Source: Candidatus Sumerlaeia bacterium
GTDB taxonomy: Bacteria > Sumerlaeota > Sumerlaeia > SLMS01 > JAHLLQ01
Length of the DNA: 64,000 nucleotides
Direction of reading: 5' to 3'
NCBI GenBank assembly: GCA_019634695.1
Contig: JAHCAW010000002.1
Coordinates: 62,001-126,000 of the forward strand
Part shown: piece by piece, positions 39,579-47,604 of the stretch
Position numbering within the stretch: the first letter of the stretch is position 1
Layout: each line of letters begins with the position of its first letter
Notes under the pieces: generated by a model
Seen by the model: only the letters and a program-made list of their open reading frames with translations
What the model was told of the DNA's origin: nothing
Databases searched by the model: none
Position numbers and translations under genes: made by a program

Positions 39579-41039
39579 ATGCGCCTGTTCGTTCCACCCG
39601 CCGCCGCTCCCCTGTTGGGCACCGTCGATCCGCCGTCGTCGAAGAACTACACGACGCGCTTCATTCTCGTCGCCTGTCTCGCGCAAGGTCGCAGCGTCAT
39701 CCACAAGCCCGCCGTGCAGGAAGATGCCGTCGCGCTCGTGCATTGTTGCCGCCAGTTCGGTGCGCAGATCGTTGCGCGCCGGGCTGACGGCGCGCCCGTC
39801 GACTTCAGCGTCGCCAACGCCGCGAGCATCGATCGCCTCGAGGTCGAAGGCTTCGGTGGTCAACCGCGCACGCCGGAGCAACCGGTCGATCCCGCCAACG
39901 CTGGCACCGTGTTGCGCCTGCTGCTCGCCACCGCCGTGCTGTGCGATGGACCGGTCACCTTCGAGACGAAGGACTTCGCCCACTCGCTCGGCAAACGACC
40001 CAACCGCCACCTGCTCGATGCGCTTCGCCTGATGGGCGTTGAGGTTTCCGCGCGCGGCGACGAGGGCATGCTGCCCATTCGCCTGCATGGCGGGCGCGAG
40101 CGCCTGCGCGCCGCACTCGCCGCACGACGACGCGCGCTGGACCTCGCGCCGCACGAGCCCGTGCCGATTCCCGTCTCCGCCTCCGTCAGCAGTCAGTTCG
40201 CTTCCGCACTGCTCTTCCTTGCGCCGCTGCTCGACGACCCGATCGCCGTGCGCATCGTCGACGAGCTGCGCAGCGAACCGCTCATCGACACGACACTCGC
40301 CGTGCTGCGCGACTCCGGCGTGCACGTCACCAAGCACGAGATTGCGCCCGAAGCAGTCTACCCCGACCTCGTCGTCGAGCCCGCCGGCTACACCGGACGC
40401 ACATGCGCCGTGAATGGCGACTGGCCCGGCTCGGCCGCCATCTTCGCCGCCGCCGCCGCCGTGCCCGGCTCCGACATCACCGTGCGCCGCCTTCATCGCG
40501 ACGAACAGGGCGAGAAGCTTTGCCTCGAATACTTCGCCGATTTCGGATGCCGCGCCGAATGGCTCGGCGGCGACGACGGCGTCCGCCTGCGCGTCCCCCA
40601 CAACCCCGCCTTTGCCTACGACGGCACGGTCCTAATCGGCGATCTGTGCACCGACGCCGTCCTGGCGATGATGGGCGCCGCCGCCGTTGCGCCCGGCATG
40701 AGCACGTTTACAGGCATCGGCAACCTGCAGTTCAAGGAGTGCGACCGCGTCCGCGAACCGATCGCCGAACTCCGACGCGTCGCCGGCGCCGACGCTATCG
40801 CCCGCTGGCTGCCCGACGACAATCCCGACGCCATCGAAGTGCAGGGCCGCCCCGAAGGCTTCTCCGGCGGCATCGAGGTCGACGGCCGCGGCGACCATCG
40901 CGTCATCATGATGCTCTCCATCGTCGCCCTGCGATGCCGCGATGGACTCACCATCACCGGCGCCGAGCACGTCGCGAAGTCCTTCCCGGGCTGGTTCGAC
41001 ACCTTGCGCGCCCTGGGCATCGGCTGCCGCGAGGTGTGA
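39579..41039 (+). CDS. aroA: 3-phosphoshikimate 1-carboxyvinyltransferase, divergent
   Basis: The 486-residue enzyme joins shikimate-3-phosphate and phosphoenolpyruvate to make EPSP for aromatic amino acids. The EPSP signatures are recognisable but altered. SKN (K22, N23, R27) replaces the usual SKS, which in well-studied enzymes contacts substrate. NAGTVLRLLLAT, SSQFASALLFLAPL and DHRVIMMLSIVAL are near normal, and KECDR replaces KESDR/KETDR. The catalytic Asp is expected in the GDLCTDAV segment. The protein is about 50 residues longer than usual. It is followed after 46 bases by the rhomboid gene. A different enolpyruvyl transferase remains possible. Confidence 0.82.
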   Translation: MRLFVPPAAAPLLGTVDPPSSKNYTTRFILVACLAQGRSVIHKPAVQEDAVALVHCCRQFGAQIVARRADGAPVDFSVANAASIDRLEVEGFGGQPRTPEQPVDPANAGTVLRLLLATAVLCDGPVTFETKDFAHSLGKRPNRHLLDALRLMGVEVSARGDEGMLPIRLHGGRERLRAALAARRRALDLAPHEPVPIPVSASVSSQFASALLFLAPLLDDPIAVRIVDELRSEPLIDTTLAVLRDSGVHVTKHEIAPEAVYPDLVVEPAGYTGRTCAVNGDWPGSAAIFAAAAAVPGSDITVRRLHRDEQGEKLCLEYFADFGCRAEWLGGDDGVRLRVPHNPAFAYDGTVLIGDLCTDAVLAMMGAAAVAPGMSTFTGIGNLQFKECDRVREPIAELRRVAGADAIARWLPDDNPDAIEVQGRPEGFSGGIEVDGRGDHRVIMMLSIVALRCRDGLTITGAEHVAKSFPGWFDTLRALGIGCREV

Positions 41040-41085
41040 ACCCGCTCCGCTTCCCTTATCATTCCGACTTCCGAATCGACACCCC

Positions 41086-41844
41086 GTGACCTTCCTCCGC
41101 GACATCGACGGCTTCTTCGCCCGCTACCTCCCGCCGGTCACGCGTCGGTTGCTGCTGCTTCTCGTCGGCGTCCACGTGGTGCTGCTTGTTCTGGAGCCCT
41201 TTCGCGTTGCGGAATCCGTGCGCGACTTTCTGGTGCTTTCCCCCAAACACATCTTTCCCGGCATACGGCTCTGGGAACTGATCACCTACGGGTTCCTTCA
41301 TGCCAGTTTCGGGCACCTGTTCATGAACGGGCTGGGACTGTTCTTCTTCGGCGGCCCGGTCGAGGATCGCCTCGGGCCCCGGCGTTACCTGACGATGCTG
41401 CTACTGGCGATCGCAGCCGCGGGACTGATGCACACGTTCATCCACTTCGGCCGGGGCTATCCGCGACTCGTGGGCTTCTCGGCCGCCAACTTTGCGATCC
41501 TCATGGGATGCCTCATCTACGTGCCCAACGCGATCGTGCACTTCAACTTCCTGATTCCCATCCGGATGAAGTGGCTCGTGATCGGCTACCTCGTGCTCGA
41601 GGTGTTCGGCCTGTTTGGCCGGGGAACGATGGGGATCAGCCATCTGGGACACGTGACCGGCGCCCTCGTCGGCCTTGCCTTCATTCTGGGCCCGCGCTGG
41701 CGGGGTGGTGGCCCTGGCGGCAGGGGAGGAGGACGTCGCCGCGGGCGCGTCGTGCGCTCGCGTCGCCTGAGCATGGGTCACCCGGGGCGCAGCGAGCGCG
41801 CCAGCGAACTCTACGACGATCCCCACTGGCGGCTGGACCAGTAG
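41086..41844 (+). CDS. Rhomboid family intramembrane serine protease
   Basis: The 252-residue membrane protein has six predicted helices. The helix-2 motif HASFGHLFMN (H72, H77, N81) and the loop-helix GFSAANF with catalytic S132 match rhomboids. H186 in SHLGHVTGALVG is the likely catalytic histidine. It should cut transmembrane substrates within the membrane. The GTG at 41086 is used, since the first helix starts about residue 20. The cytosolic tail after residue 205 is glycine- and arginine-rich. It lies 46 bases after aroA and nine bases before the convergent stop of the Hsp70-kinase gene. Confidence 0.88.
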   Translation: MTFLRDIDGFFARYLPPVTRRLLLLLVGVHVVLLVLEPFRVAESVRDFLVLSPKHIFPGIRLWELITYGFLHASFGHLFMNGLGLFFFGGPVEDRLGPRRYLTMLLLAIAAAGLMHTFIHFGRGYPRLVGFSAANFAILMGCLIYVPNAIVHFNFLIPIRMKWLVIGYLVLEVFGLFGRGTMGISHLGHVTGALVGLAFILGPRWRGGGPGGRGGGRRRGRVVRSRRLSMGHPGRSERASELYDDPHWRLDQ

Positions 41845-41853
41845 CGCGCAGCG

Positions 41854-44800
41854 CTACGCCTCGGCCCGCAGGTCGTCGAGCACCGCGTCCACCGTCTGGT
41901 AGCGGTCTTCGGGTTTCTTCTGGATCATCTTCATGATGATCCGGCGGATCTTGGGCGAGACGGTGTCGGGCAGATCCGGCGGCGGCGTGTGGATGTGGTG
42001 GTACTCGATGTTGCCCAGATAAAACGGCGGGTTGCCCGAGACAATCTCGTACATCATGATGCCCAGGGCGTAGATGTCCGTCCTGCCATCGACCGGTTCG
42101 CCGATGATCTGCTCGGGCGCCATGTACAGTGGCGTGCCGATGACGGCCGTGCCGCTCTTCGTGGCGTCCTCGCCCCGCAGGATCTTCGCGATCCCGAAGT
42201 CGGTGATCTTCACCAGGTTCTTCTGGGTGATCATGATGTTGGCGGGCTTGATGTCGCGGTGCACGATGCCGAGCTGGTGTGCGTAGCTCAGCGCGTCGCA
42301 GATCTGGATGACATAGTAGACGAGCTGGCTCTCGCCGAACGAGGTGCGCTCGCTGATCATGCGCTTCAGGTCCGTGCCCTCGATGAACTCCATGCTCAGG
42401 AAGCGCTTGGAGTCGAACTCGAACAGGTCGTGGATGCGCACGATGTAGGGGTGCGAGAGCTTCTTGGCGGCGCGGGCCTCGGACTTGAAGCGCTCGACCG
42501 CCGACGGGTCGCCGCACAGGTAGTCGTTGAGCACCTTGACCGCGACGATCTCGTTGAGCGTCTTGTCCTTCGCCTTGTAGATGATGCCCATGCTGCCGCG
42601 GTTGATTTCCTCGATGATCGTGAAGCGGCTCTCGCGGCTCAGCACGGGCACGTCGCGCTGGCTCATCTCCTCCTCGCGCTGCAGCTTCAGCCGGTAGCCC
42701 AGCTTGCGCAGCCGCGCCTCCGCATCCAGGTAGTCCGGCGCCGAGGCCACCAGGTGCTCGAGCACCATCACCGCGTTCTTGAGCTGGTCCGACGTCTCCA
42801 TGTCGCTGGCCAGCCGGTAGAGGATGTCCTTCAGGTCGTCGTCGATGGGCAGCGCCTTGAAGCTCTGCCACGCCAGGAAGTGCAGGTTCTTCTGCCAGTG
42901 GCAGAGTCCCAGCACCTTGAGGGCACGCTGCTCGTAGGCCTCGTGGCCCTTGAGTTCTTGCAGGACCTCGATCGCCTCGTCGACCGCGTTGCGCTTGAGC
43001 AGCAGCTTCACCAGCTTGAACATCGCCTGCGGGTCGTTGTCCTTGGTGGAGCGTTCGCGGTACAACTCGGCCAGCAGGTCGCGGTCGGCCGCCTGCGGTT
43101 CCTGACGCATTGCCTGCTCGATGTCCGTGCACGCTTCGGCCAGCATGCCGAGTTGGCGGCGTGCGAGGCCCCTGTCGCGCAACACGCTCGGCGCGCCGAA
43201 ACGTTCGAGCAACTGGTCGTGCAGGCCGAGCACCTCGTCGGGCTTGGCCGTCAGGTGGTGCTCGCGCAACGTGGCCAGTGCGGTCCGGGACTCGTCGATC
43301 TGGCCGCTCAGCGCATGCAGCAGCACGCGCGTCCGGCAGGCGGCAAACGAGGTGTCGGTCGCAAGCGGCGGCGCCGAGAGCTTCGTCAACGCCCGCTTGT
43401 AGATCTCCTGTGCCTCGGCATCGTCGCGTCCCGACTCGGCGAGTTCGCGCGCCTCGACCACATCATTGGGCAGCGAGCCGTCGCGCAGGAAGTCCGTCTC
43501 TCGGATCGTCTCCGGGACGAACTCGGGTGCACCCGGCAGCGGCGCGCGCGGAACGATGCGCTCGGCCTCGCGGGGCGGCGGCGGAATCTGCTCGAACTCC
43601 TGCGGCTCGACGCGGGTGGACTCCAGATCGCGTGGGCGCTGGACCTGACCCGAACTCATGCGCGAGTAGGTCGGCGGGGCCTGCGAGTAATCCACCGGCT
43701 TGAGCGTCCGCTCGGTGATCTCGCGGACGCGGGCACCGCGTGCCGGTGCCTGTCCCGGGGGCGCATCGCCCAGCACGGCGAAGGCCTGCTGTTCGCCCGC
43801 GCCGGTGTCGCGTGCTCCTGCTGGCGGGGGAGGTGGAGGCGGAGGTGTGACCGGCCGGCCGGTTGGCACGCCCGGCAGGGCCCGCCCGGCTGTGGGCGCG
43901 GTTTCGGGGCGCGGCCGCACGCCACTCGAATCCGCCTTGCCGGTCGCGGCCCGGCGAGCCGCCGTGGCTCCCCGTCGCGTCCCGGCCGCGCCCGTGCCAC
44001 GCTTGACGCGCGAGCGCTTCGTCTGCCGACGCTGCTTCTCGTCCTCCGTCAGGCGCGAGTGCACGATCGTCATCGCTTCCTGCCGGCCCGAGTTCATCTC
44101 CTCGGCAGAAATCTCCACCACGCCGTCGGCGTTGATGTAGAACGTCACCCGGATGCGCGGGCTCCCCGCCGGCTCGGGCGGAATCCCCGTCAGCGTGAAC
44201 TTGCCCAGGCTGCGGTTCTCCGCCGCCTCCTTGCTCTCGCCCTGCAGGACATGGATGCGCACGAACTCCTGGTCTTCCTCGGTCGTCGTGAACGTCTTGG
44301 CCGCCTTGATCGGGATCGTCGCGTTCTTCTCGATCAGCGGCGAGAACCGTCCGCCCTCGACCTCGATGCCCAGCGTGTGCGGCGTCACGTCCAGCAGCAC
44401 CACTTCCTGCACGTGTCCCTCGAAGACGCCGGCCTGAGTCGCCGCGCCCAGCGCCACCACCTCGTCCGGGTTCACTCCCTTGAAGGCCTGCTGGTCGAAG
44501 AACTCCTCCACGCTGTCCTGCACCATCGGGATGCGCGTCGTCCCGCCCACCAGAATCACGCGCTTGATGTCCGCCTTCTTGACGCCGGCTTCCTCCAGCG
44601 CCTTCTTGCAGCAGCGCACCGTTCGCGTCACATAGTTCTCGATCAGCCCCTCGAACTCGCGTCGCGTCAGCATCCGCTCCAGGTGCAGCGGCTGGCCGTC
44701 CTTGTAGGTGATGAACGGCAGCGAGATCGATGTCCGCTGCGTTGTCGAGAGCTCGCACTTCGCCCGCTCGGCAACCTCCTTCAGGCGCCGCAGCGTCACG

Positions 44801-45558
44801 GGGTCCTGCATCAGGTCCACCCCGTGCTCCTCGAGGAACTCGGCCACGACCACGCGCACGATCGTGTTGTCCAGGTCGTCGCCACCCAGCTGCGAGTCGC
44901 CCGTCGAGGTCAGCACTTCGAACGTGCGTCCCGAAATCTCCAGCAGCGTGATGTCGAACGTGCCGCCGCCGAAGTCGTACACCGCCACGATCTCTTCGGT
45001 GTCCTGGCTCTGGCCCAGGCCGTAGGCCATCGCCGCGGCCGTCGGCTCGTTCATCAGCCGCACGACCTCCAGCCCCGCCATCTCCGCCGCGTCCAGCGTC
45101 GCCTGACGCTGCAGGTCGTCGAAGTGCGCCGGCACCGTGATCACGGCTTTCGTCACGTCCTCGCCCAGATACGCCTCGGCCGACTCCTTCAGCTTCTTGA
45201 GCACCAGCGCCGAAATCTGCTCGGGTCGATACCCCATCCCGTCCACATCGACCAACAGTTGGCCCTCATGCTCGACCAACTGGTACGGGATGATCGCCCC
45301 TTCCCCCTCGAGGTCCTCCAGCGTCTGGCCCATCAGGCGCTTGACGCTCGAGATCGTGCGCTTCGGATTCGTCGCTGCCTGGCGGCGCGCAATCTCGCCG
45401 ACGACAATTTCGCCGTTTTCCAGAAACGCCACGACCGACGGGGTCTTGTTGCTCCCCTCCGGATTTGGGATCACTTCCGGCTCGGCTCCCAAGCACAGGG
45501 CCACCACCGAGTTCGTTGTCCCCAGATCGATGCCGATGATGCGTTCTTCGCTGGCCAT
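41854..45558 (-). CDS. Hsp70 (DnaK-type)-TPR-serine/threonine protein kinase fusion
   Basis: The 1,234-residue cytosolic protein joins two systems. Residues 1-380 are a complete Hsp70 ATPase with GIDLGTTNS at 9-17 and DFGGGT at 195-200. Residues about 385-500 form the substrate-binding beta domain, but the helical lid is missing and is replaced by a proline/arginine-rich linker to about 680. A helical TPR-like part follows (about 690-960). Residues about 975-1234 are a Ser/Thr kinase with glycine loop GSMG at 988-991, ATP lysine K1008, HRDIKPAN from H1100 and DFG at 1120-1122. All key residues of both halves are present, so both activities are expected. No membrane helix is visible. ATG 45558 begins the Hsp70 domain directly. 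Its substrates are not identifiable from sequence. Confidence 0.92.
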   Translation of the reverse strand: MASEERIIGIDLGTTNSVVALCLGAEPEVIPNPEGSNKTPSVVAFLENGEIVVGEIARRQAATNPKRTISSVKRLMGQTLEDLEGEGAIIPYQLVEHEGQLLVDVDGMGYRPEQISALVLKKLKESAEAYLGEDVTKAVITVPAHFDDLQRQATLDAAEMAGLEVVRLMNEPTAAAMAYGLGQSQDTEEIVAVYDFGGGTFDITLLEISGRTFEVLTSTGDSQLGGDDLDNTIVRVVVAEFLEEHGVDLMQDPVTLRRLKEVAERAKCELSTTQRTSISLPFITYKDGQPLHLERMLTRREFEGLIENYVTRTVRCCKKALEEAGVKKADIKRVILVGGTTRIPMVQDSVEEFFDQQAFKGVNPDEVVALGAATQAGVFEGHVQEVVLLDVTPHTLGIEVEGGRFSPLIEKNATIPIKAAKTFTTTEEDQEFVRIHVLQGESKEAAENRSLGKFTLTGIPPEPAGSPRIRVTFYINADGVVEISAEEMNSGRQEAMTIVHSRLTEDEKQRRQTKRSRVKRGTGAAGTRRGATAARRAATGKADSSGVRPRPETAPTAGRALPGVPTGRPVTPPPPPPPPAGARDTGAGEQQAFAVLGDAPPGQAPARGARVREITERTLKPVDYSQAPPTYSRMSSGQVQRPRDLESTRVEPQEFEQIPPPPREAERIVPRAPLPGAPEFVPETIRETDFLRDGSLPNDVVEARELAESGRDDAEAQEIYKRALTKLSAPPLATDTSFAACRTRVLLHALSGQIDESRTALATLREHHLTAKPDEVLGLHDQLLERFGAPSVLRDRGLARRQLGMLAEACTDIEQAMRQEPQAADRDLLAELYRERSTKDNDPQAMFKLVKLLLKRNAVDEAIEVLQELKGHEAYEQRALKVLGLCHWQKNLHFLAWQSFKALPIDDDLKDILYRLASDMETSDQLKNAVMVLEHLVASAPDYLDAEARLRKLGYRLKLQREEEMSQRDVPVLSRESRFTIIEEINRGSMGIIYKAKDKTLNEIVAVKVLNDYLCGDPSAVERFKSEARAAKKLSHPYIVRIHDLFEFDSKRFLSMEFIEGTDLKRMISERTSFGESQLVYYVIQICDALSYAHQLGIVHRDIKPANIMITQKNLVKITDFGIAKILRGEDATKSGTAVIGTPLYMAPEQIIGEPVDGRTDIYALGIMMYEIVSGNPPFYLGNIEYHHIHTPPPDLPDTVSPKIRRIIMKMIQKKPEDRYQTVDAVLDDLRAEA

Positions 45559-45789
45559 AAGCGACTCGTCGTCTCTTGGTCTGGTTCACCGGCTGTCCCG
45601 AAGCCGGAGGTCTTGCGCCGTCCCCACCACGGACCCGGAGGCACGCGCCACTGCGAACCGCCGGCCGCGCCGCCGCCATGCGCACCCCTGCACCCTCGCG
45701 CCGGGCACGACGCCAGTGCAACAAGGGAGTTGGCGCCTGGCCGACGCCCCGCCCGCAGTCCGTATCGGCCCCCGAACGACACCCCGCCG

Positions 45790-45834
45790 ACCGTCTGACG
45801 GTGCCAGCCTTTCCCCGAGTCCACGACCTGTCAA
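45790..45834 (-). promoter_or_regulatory. Possible promoter and palindromic operator for the Hsp70-kinase gene
   Basis: On the minus strand TTGACA lies at 45834-45829, with a poor -10 (AAGGCT) 17 bases on at 45811-45806. The palindrome ACCGTC-T-GACGGT at 45790-45802 covers the expected start. The position fits a repressor site, but the match to a known regulator is not established. Confidence 0.35.
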
Positions 45835-45892
45835 CGCCAGAGTCGCCGGTTGCGCTGCTGCTCACGCCGGCTTCATTTCCCCGGACCCGTCC

Positions 45893-45921
45893 TTGACAGC
45901 GCCCGGCCGGCGGCGGACAGT
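45893..45921 (+). promoter_or_regulatory. Possible promoter for miaB
   Basis: TTGACA at 45893-45898 is followed after 17 bases by GACAGT at 45916-45921, a weak -10. The leader to ATG 45999 would be about 70 bases. Confidence 0.35.
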
Positions 45922-45998
45922 CCGGCGTTTGAAAATGGGCGTCAGGCCAGACGCCGCGAACCAGCCTCCCGCACGGACACCGCGGGAATCGAAACCCC

Positions 45999-47339
45999 AT
46001 GACCCCCCAAACCTACGCGATCGTCACCTACGGCTGCCAGATGAACGAGCACGACTCGGAGATCATGGCCGGGCTGCTCGAGAGCCGCGGGCTCGCGCGC
46101 GTCGAGGACGAGACCGGCGCCGACGTCGTCCTGTTCAACACCTGCACCGTACGCGACGGCGCCGAGCACCGCGCCTACGGCCGCATCGACACCCTGCGCG
46201 GCGCCAAGCGCGCCAACCCCGACATGATCCTGGCCGTCTGCGGATGCTCCGCACAGGACAAGGGCCAGGAACTCCTCGAGCGCTTTCCCCACATCGACCT
46301 CGTCGTCGGCACCCGCGATTACGTCAATATCGACCAGCTCGTCGAGGAGGTTCGGCGCTCGCACCAGCGCTTCGTCGCCATCGACGACGTCGACAAGCCG
46401 CTCAGCCTTCCCGTCGTCCCCGCGCGCCGCTCCTCGCTCAAGGCCTTCGTCAACATCATGTTCGGGTGCAATAATCGCTGCACCTTCTGCATCGTGCCCA
46501 AGACGCGCGGCGAGGAGTACAGCCGTCCGCTCGATGAGATCGTCGAGGAGGTCCGCCGCCTTGTCGCACAAGGCTTTCGCGAGGTCTGCCTTCTCGGCCA
46601 GAACGTGAACTCCTACCTCGACGCGCAGCGCCACGACTTCAGCGACCTGCTCCACGCACTCGACGAAATCGACGGCCTCTGGCGCATCCGCTACACCACC
46701 TCCAACCCCAAGAGCGCCCGCCATCGCCACTTGGCCGCCATCGCCGAGTGCTCCAAGGTGATGGAGAACCTCCACCTGCCCGTCCAGTCCGGCAACAACC
46801 GCATCCTGCGCGCCATGAAGCGCGCCTACAACATCGAGCGCTACAAGTTCCTCGTCGCCCTCTATCGCGATCTCGTTCCCGGCGGTGCCCTCACGACCGA
46901 CATGATCGTCGGTTTCCCCACCGAGACCGAGGCCGAGTTCAGCGACACGATGCGTCTCGTCGAGCAGATGCGCTTCGACCAGCAATTCATGTTCATGTAC
47001 TCGCCGCGTCGCGGCACCGTTGCCGCCGACACCCTGCGCAACGACGTCCCGCTCGCCGCCAAGAAGGACCGCCTCCAGCGCCTCATCACCCTCCAGGAGG
47101 AGATCAGTCTGGAGCTCAACCGGGCCGAGGAGGGCCGGGTCCACGAGGTCCTGGTCGAGGGGCCCTCGCGTCGCGGCGACGACCTGATGGGCCGCACGCG
47201 CACCGACAAGACCGTCGTCTTCCCCGGCGACCCGGCTCTGGTTGGTCAGCTCGTCCCGGTTCGCATCGCGCAGGCCTGCGGCCACACCCTGCGGGGCGAG
47301 CTGGTTGGCGCCGACGCGGCGAAGGTGGCGGCGGGTTAG
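45999..47339 (+). CDS. miaB: tRNA-2-methylthio-N6-dimethylallyladenosine synthase (MiaB)
   Basis: The 446-residue radical SAM methylthiotransferase modifies adenosine 37 of tRNAs reading codons that start with U. The N-terminal UPF0004 domain has its cluster cysteines in YGCQMNEHDSE, FNTCTVR and VCGCSAQ. The radical SAM cluster motif CNNRCTFC is followed by a TRAM domain at the C-terminus. The MNEHDSE form and overall order indicate MiaB rather than RimO or MtaB. The FHA-GAF-HD-GYP gene follows after 265 bases. The divergent Hsp70-kinase gene shares its upstream region. Confidence 0.96.
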   Translation: MTPQTYAIVTYGCQMNEHDSEIMAGLLESRGLARVEDETGADVVLFNTCTVRDGAEHRAYGRIDTLRGAKRANPDMILAVCGCSAQDKGQELLERFPHIDLVVGTRDYVNIDQLVEEVRRSHQRFVAIDDVDKPLSLPVVPARRSSLKAFVNIMFGCNNRCTFCIVPKTRGEEYSRPLDEIVEEVRRLVAQGFREVCLLGQNVNSYLDAQRHDFSDLLHALDEIDGLWRIRYTTSNPKSARHRHLAAIAECSKVMENLHLPVQSGNNRILRAMKRAYNIERYKFLVALYRDLVPGGALTTDMIVGFPTETEAEFSDTMRLVEQMRFDQQFMFMYSPRRGTVAADTLRNDVPLAAKKDRLQRLITLQEEISLELNRAEEGRVHEVLVEGPSRRGDDLMGRTRTDKTVVFPGDPALVGQLVPVRIAQACGHTLRGELVGADAAKVAAG

Positions 47340-47604
47340 GCGACCCGGCGAGTTCGGAAATCGCGTTGATTTTCCGCATATGCAAGCGCTTACGGCCCCC
47401 GCTCCCGTCGGCCCCTCTCCTTTTTAACACGCTCCCCAAGGTCTGCTGTTGATTCGCACAGGCCGGTCTGCTTCACAATGGGCGGACGGTTCCGGGTCGC
47501 GACACAGCGGGGTGGCGGGCTGCGGTCGGGCCTCGGAAGCCGGAATACATGCTGGCATATCGATATCTTTCCCAAGCGCCACCGAAGGGATCGTCGAGTC
47601 ACTC

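Larger units (their letters stand above)
45559..45998. other. Divergent intergenic region between the Hsp70-kinase gene and miaB
   Basis: This 440-base region has no convincing gene. It holds two outward-facing TTGACA hexamers, one on each strand, and a 13-base palindrome described separately. The rest is GC-rich sequence without an RNA fold that I recognise. Confidence 0.5.

Noticed and set aside
41854..45558. Frameshift or misassembly as a cause of the Hsp70-kinase fusion
   Set aside because: One uninterrupted frame with a coherent linker and helical middle part; codon use is even across the junctions. A read-level check would still be useful.
41989..45798. Very long plus-strand frame of about 1,270 residues opposite the Hsp70-kinase gene
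   Set aside because: It is the complement of a clear conserved protein, with His/Arg/Val-rich sequence and no recognisable domain.
47366..47479. TTGATT hexamers upstream of the FHA-GAF-HD-GYP gene as promoters
   Set aside because: No acceptable -10 at 16-18 bases; kept out of the feature list.
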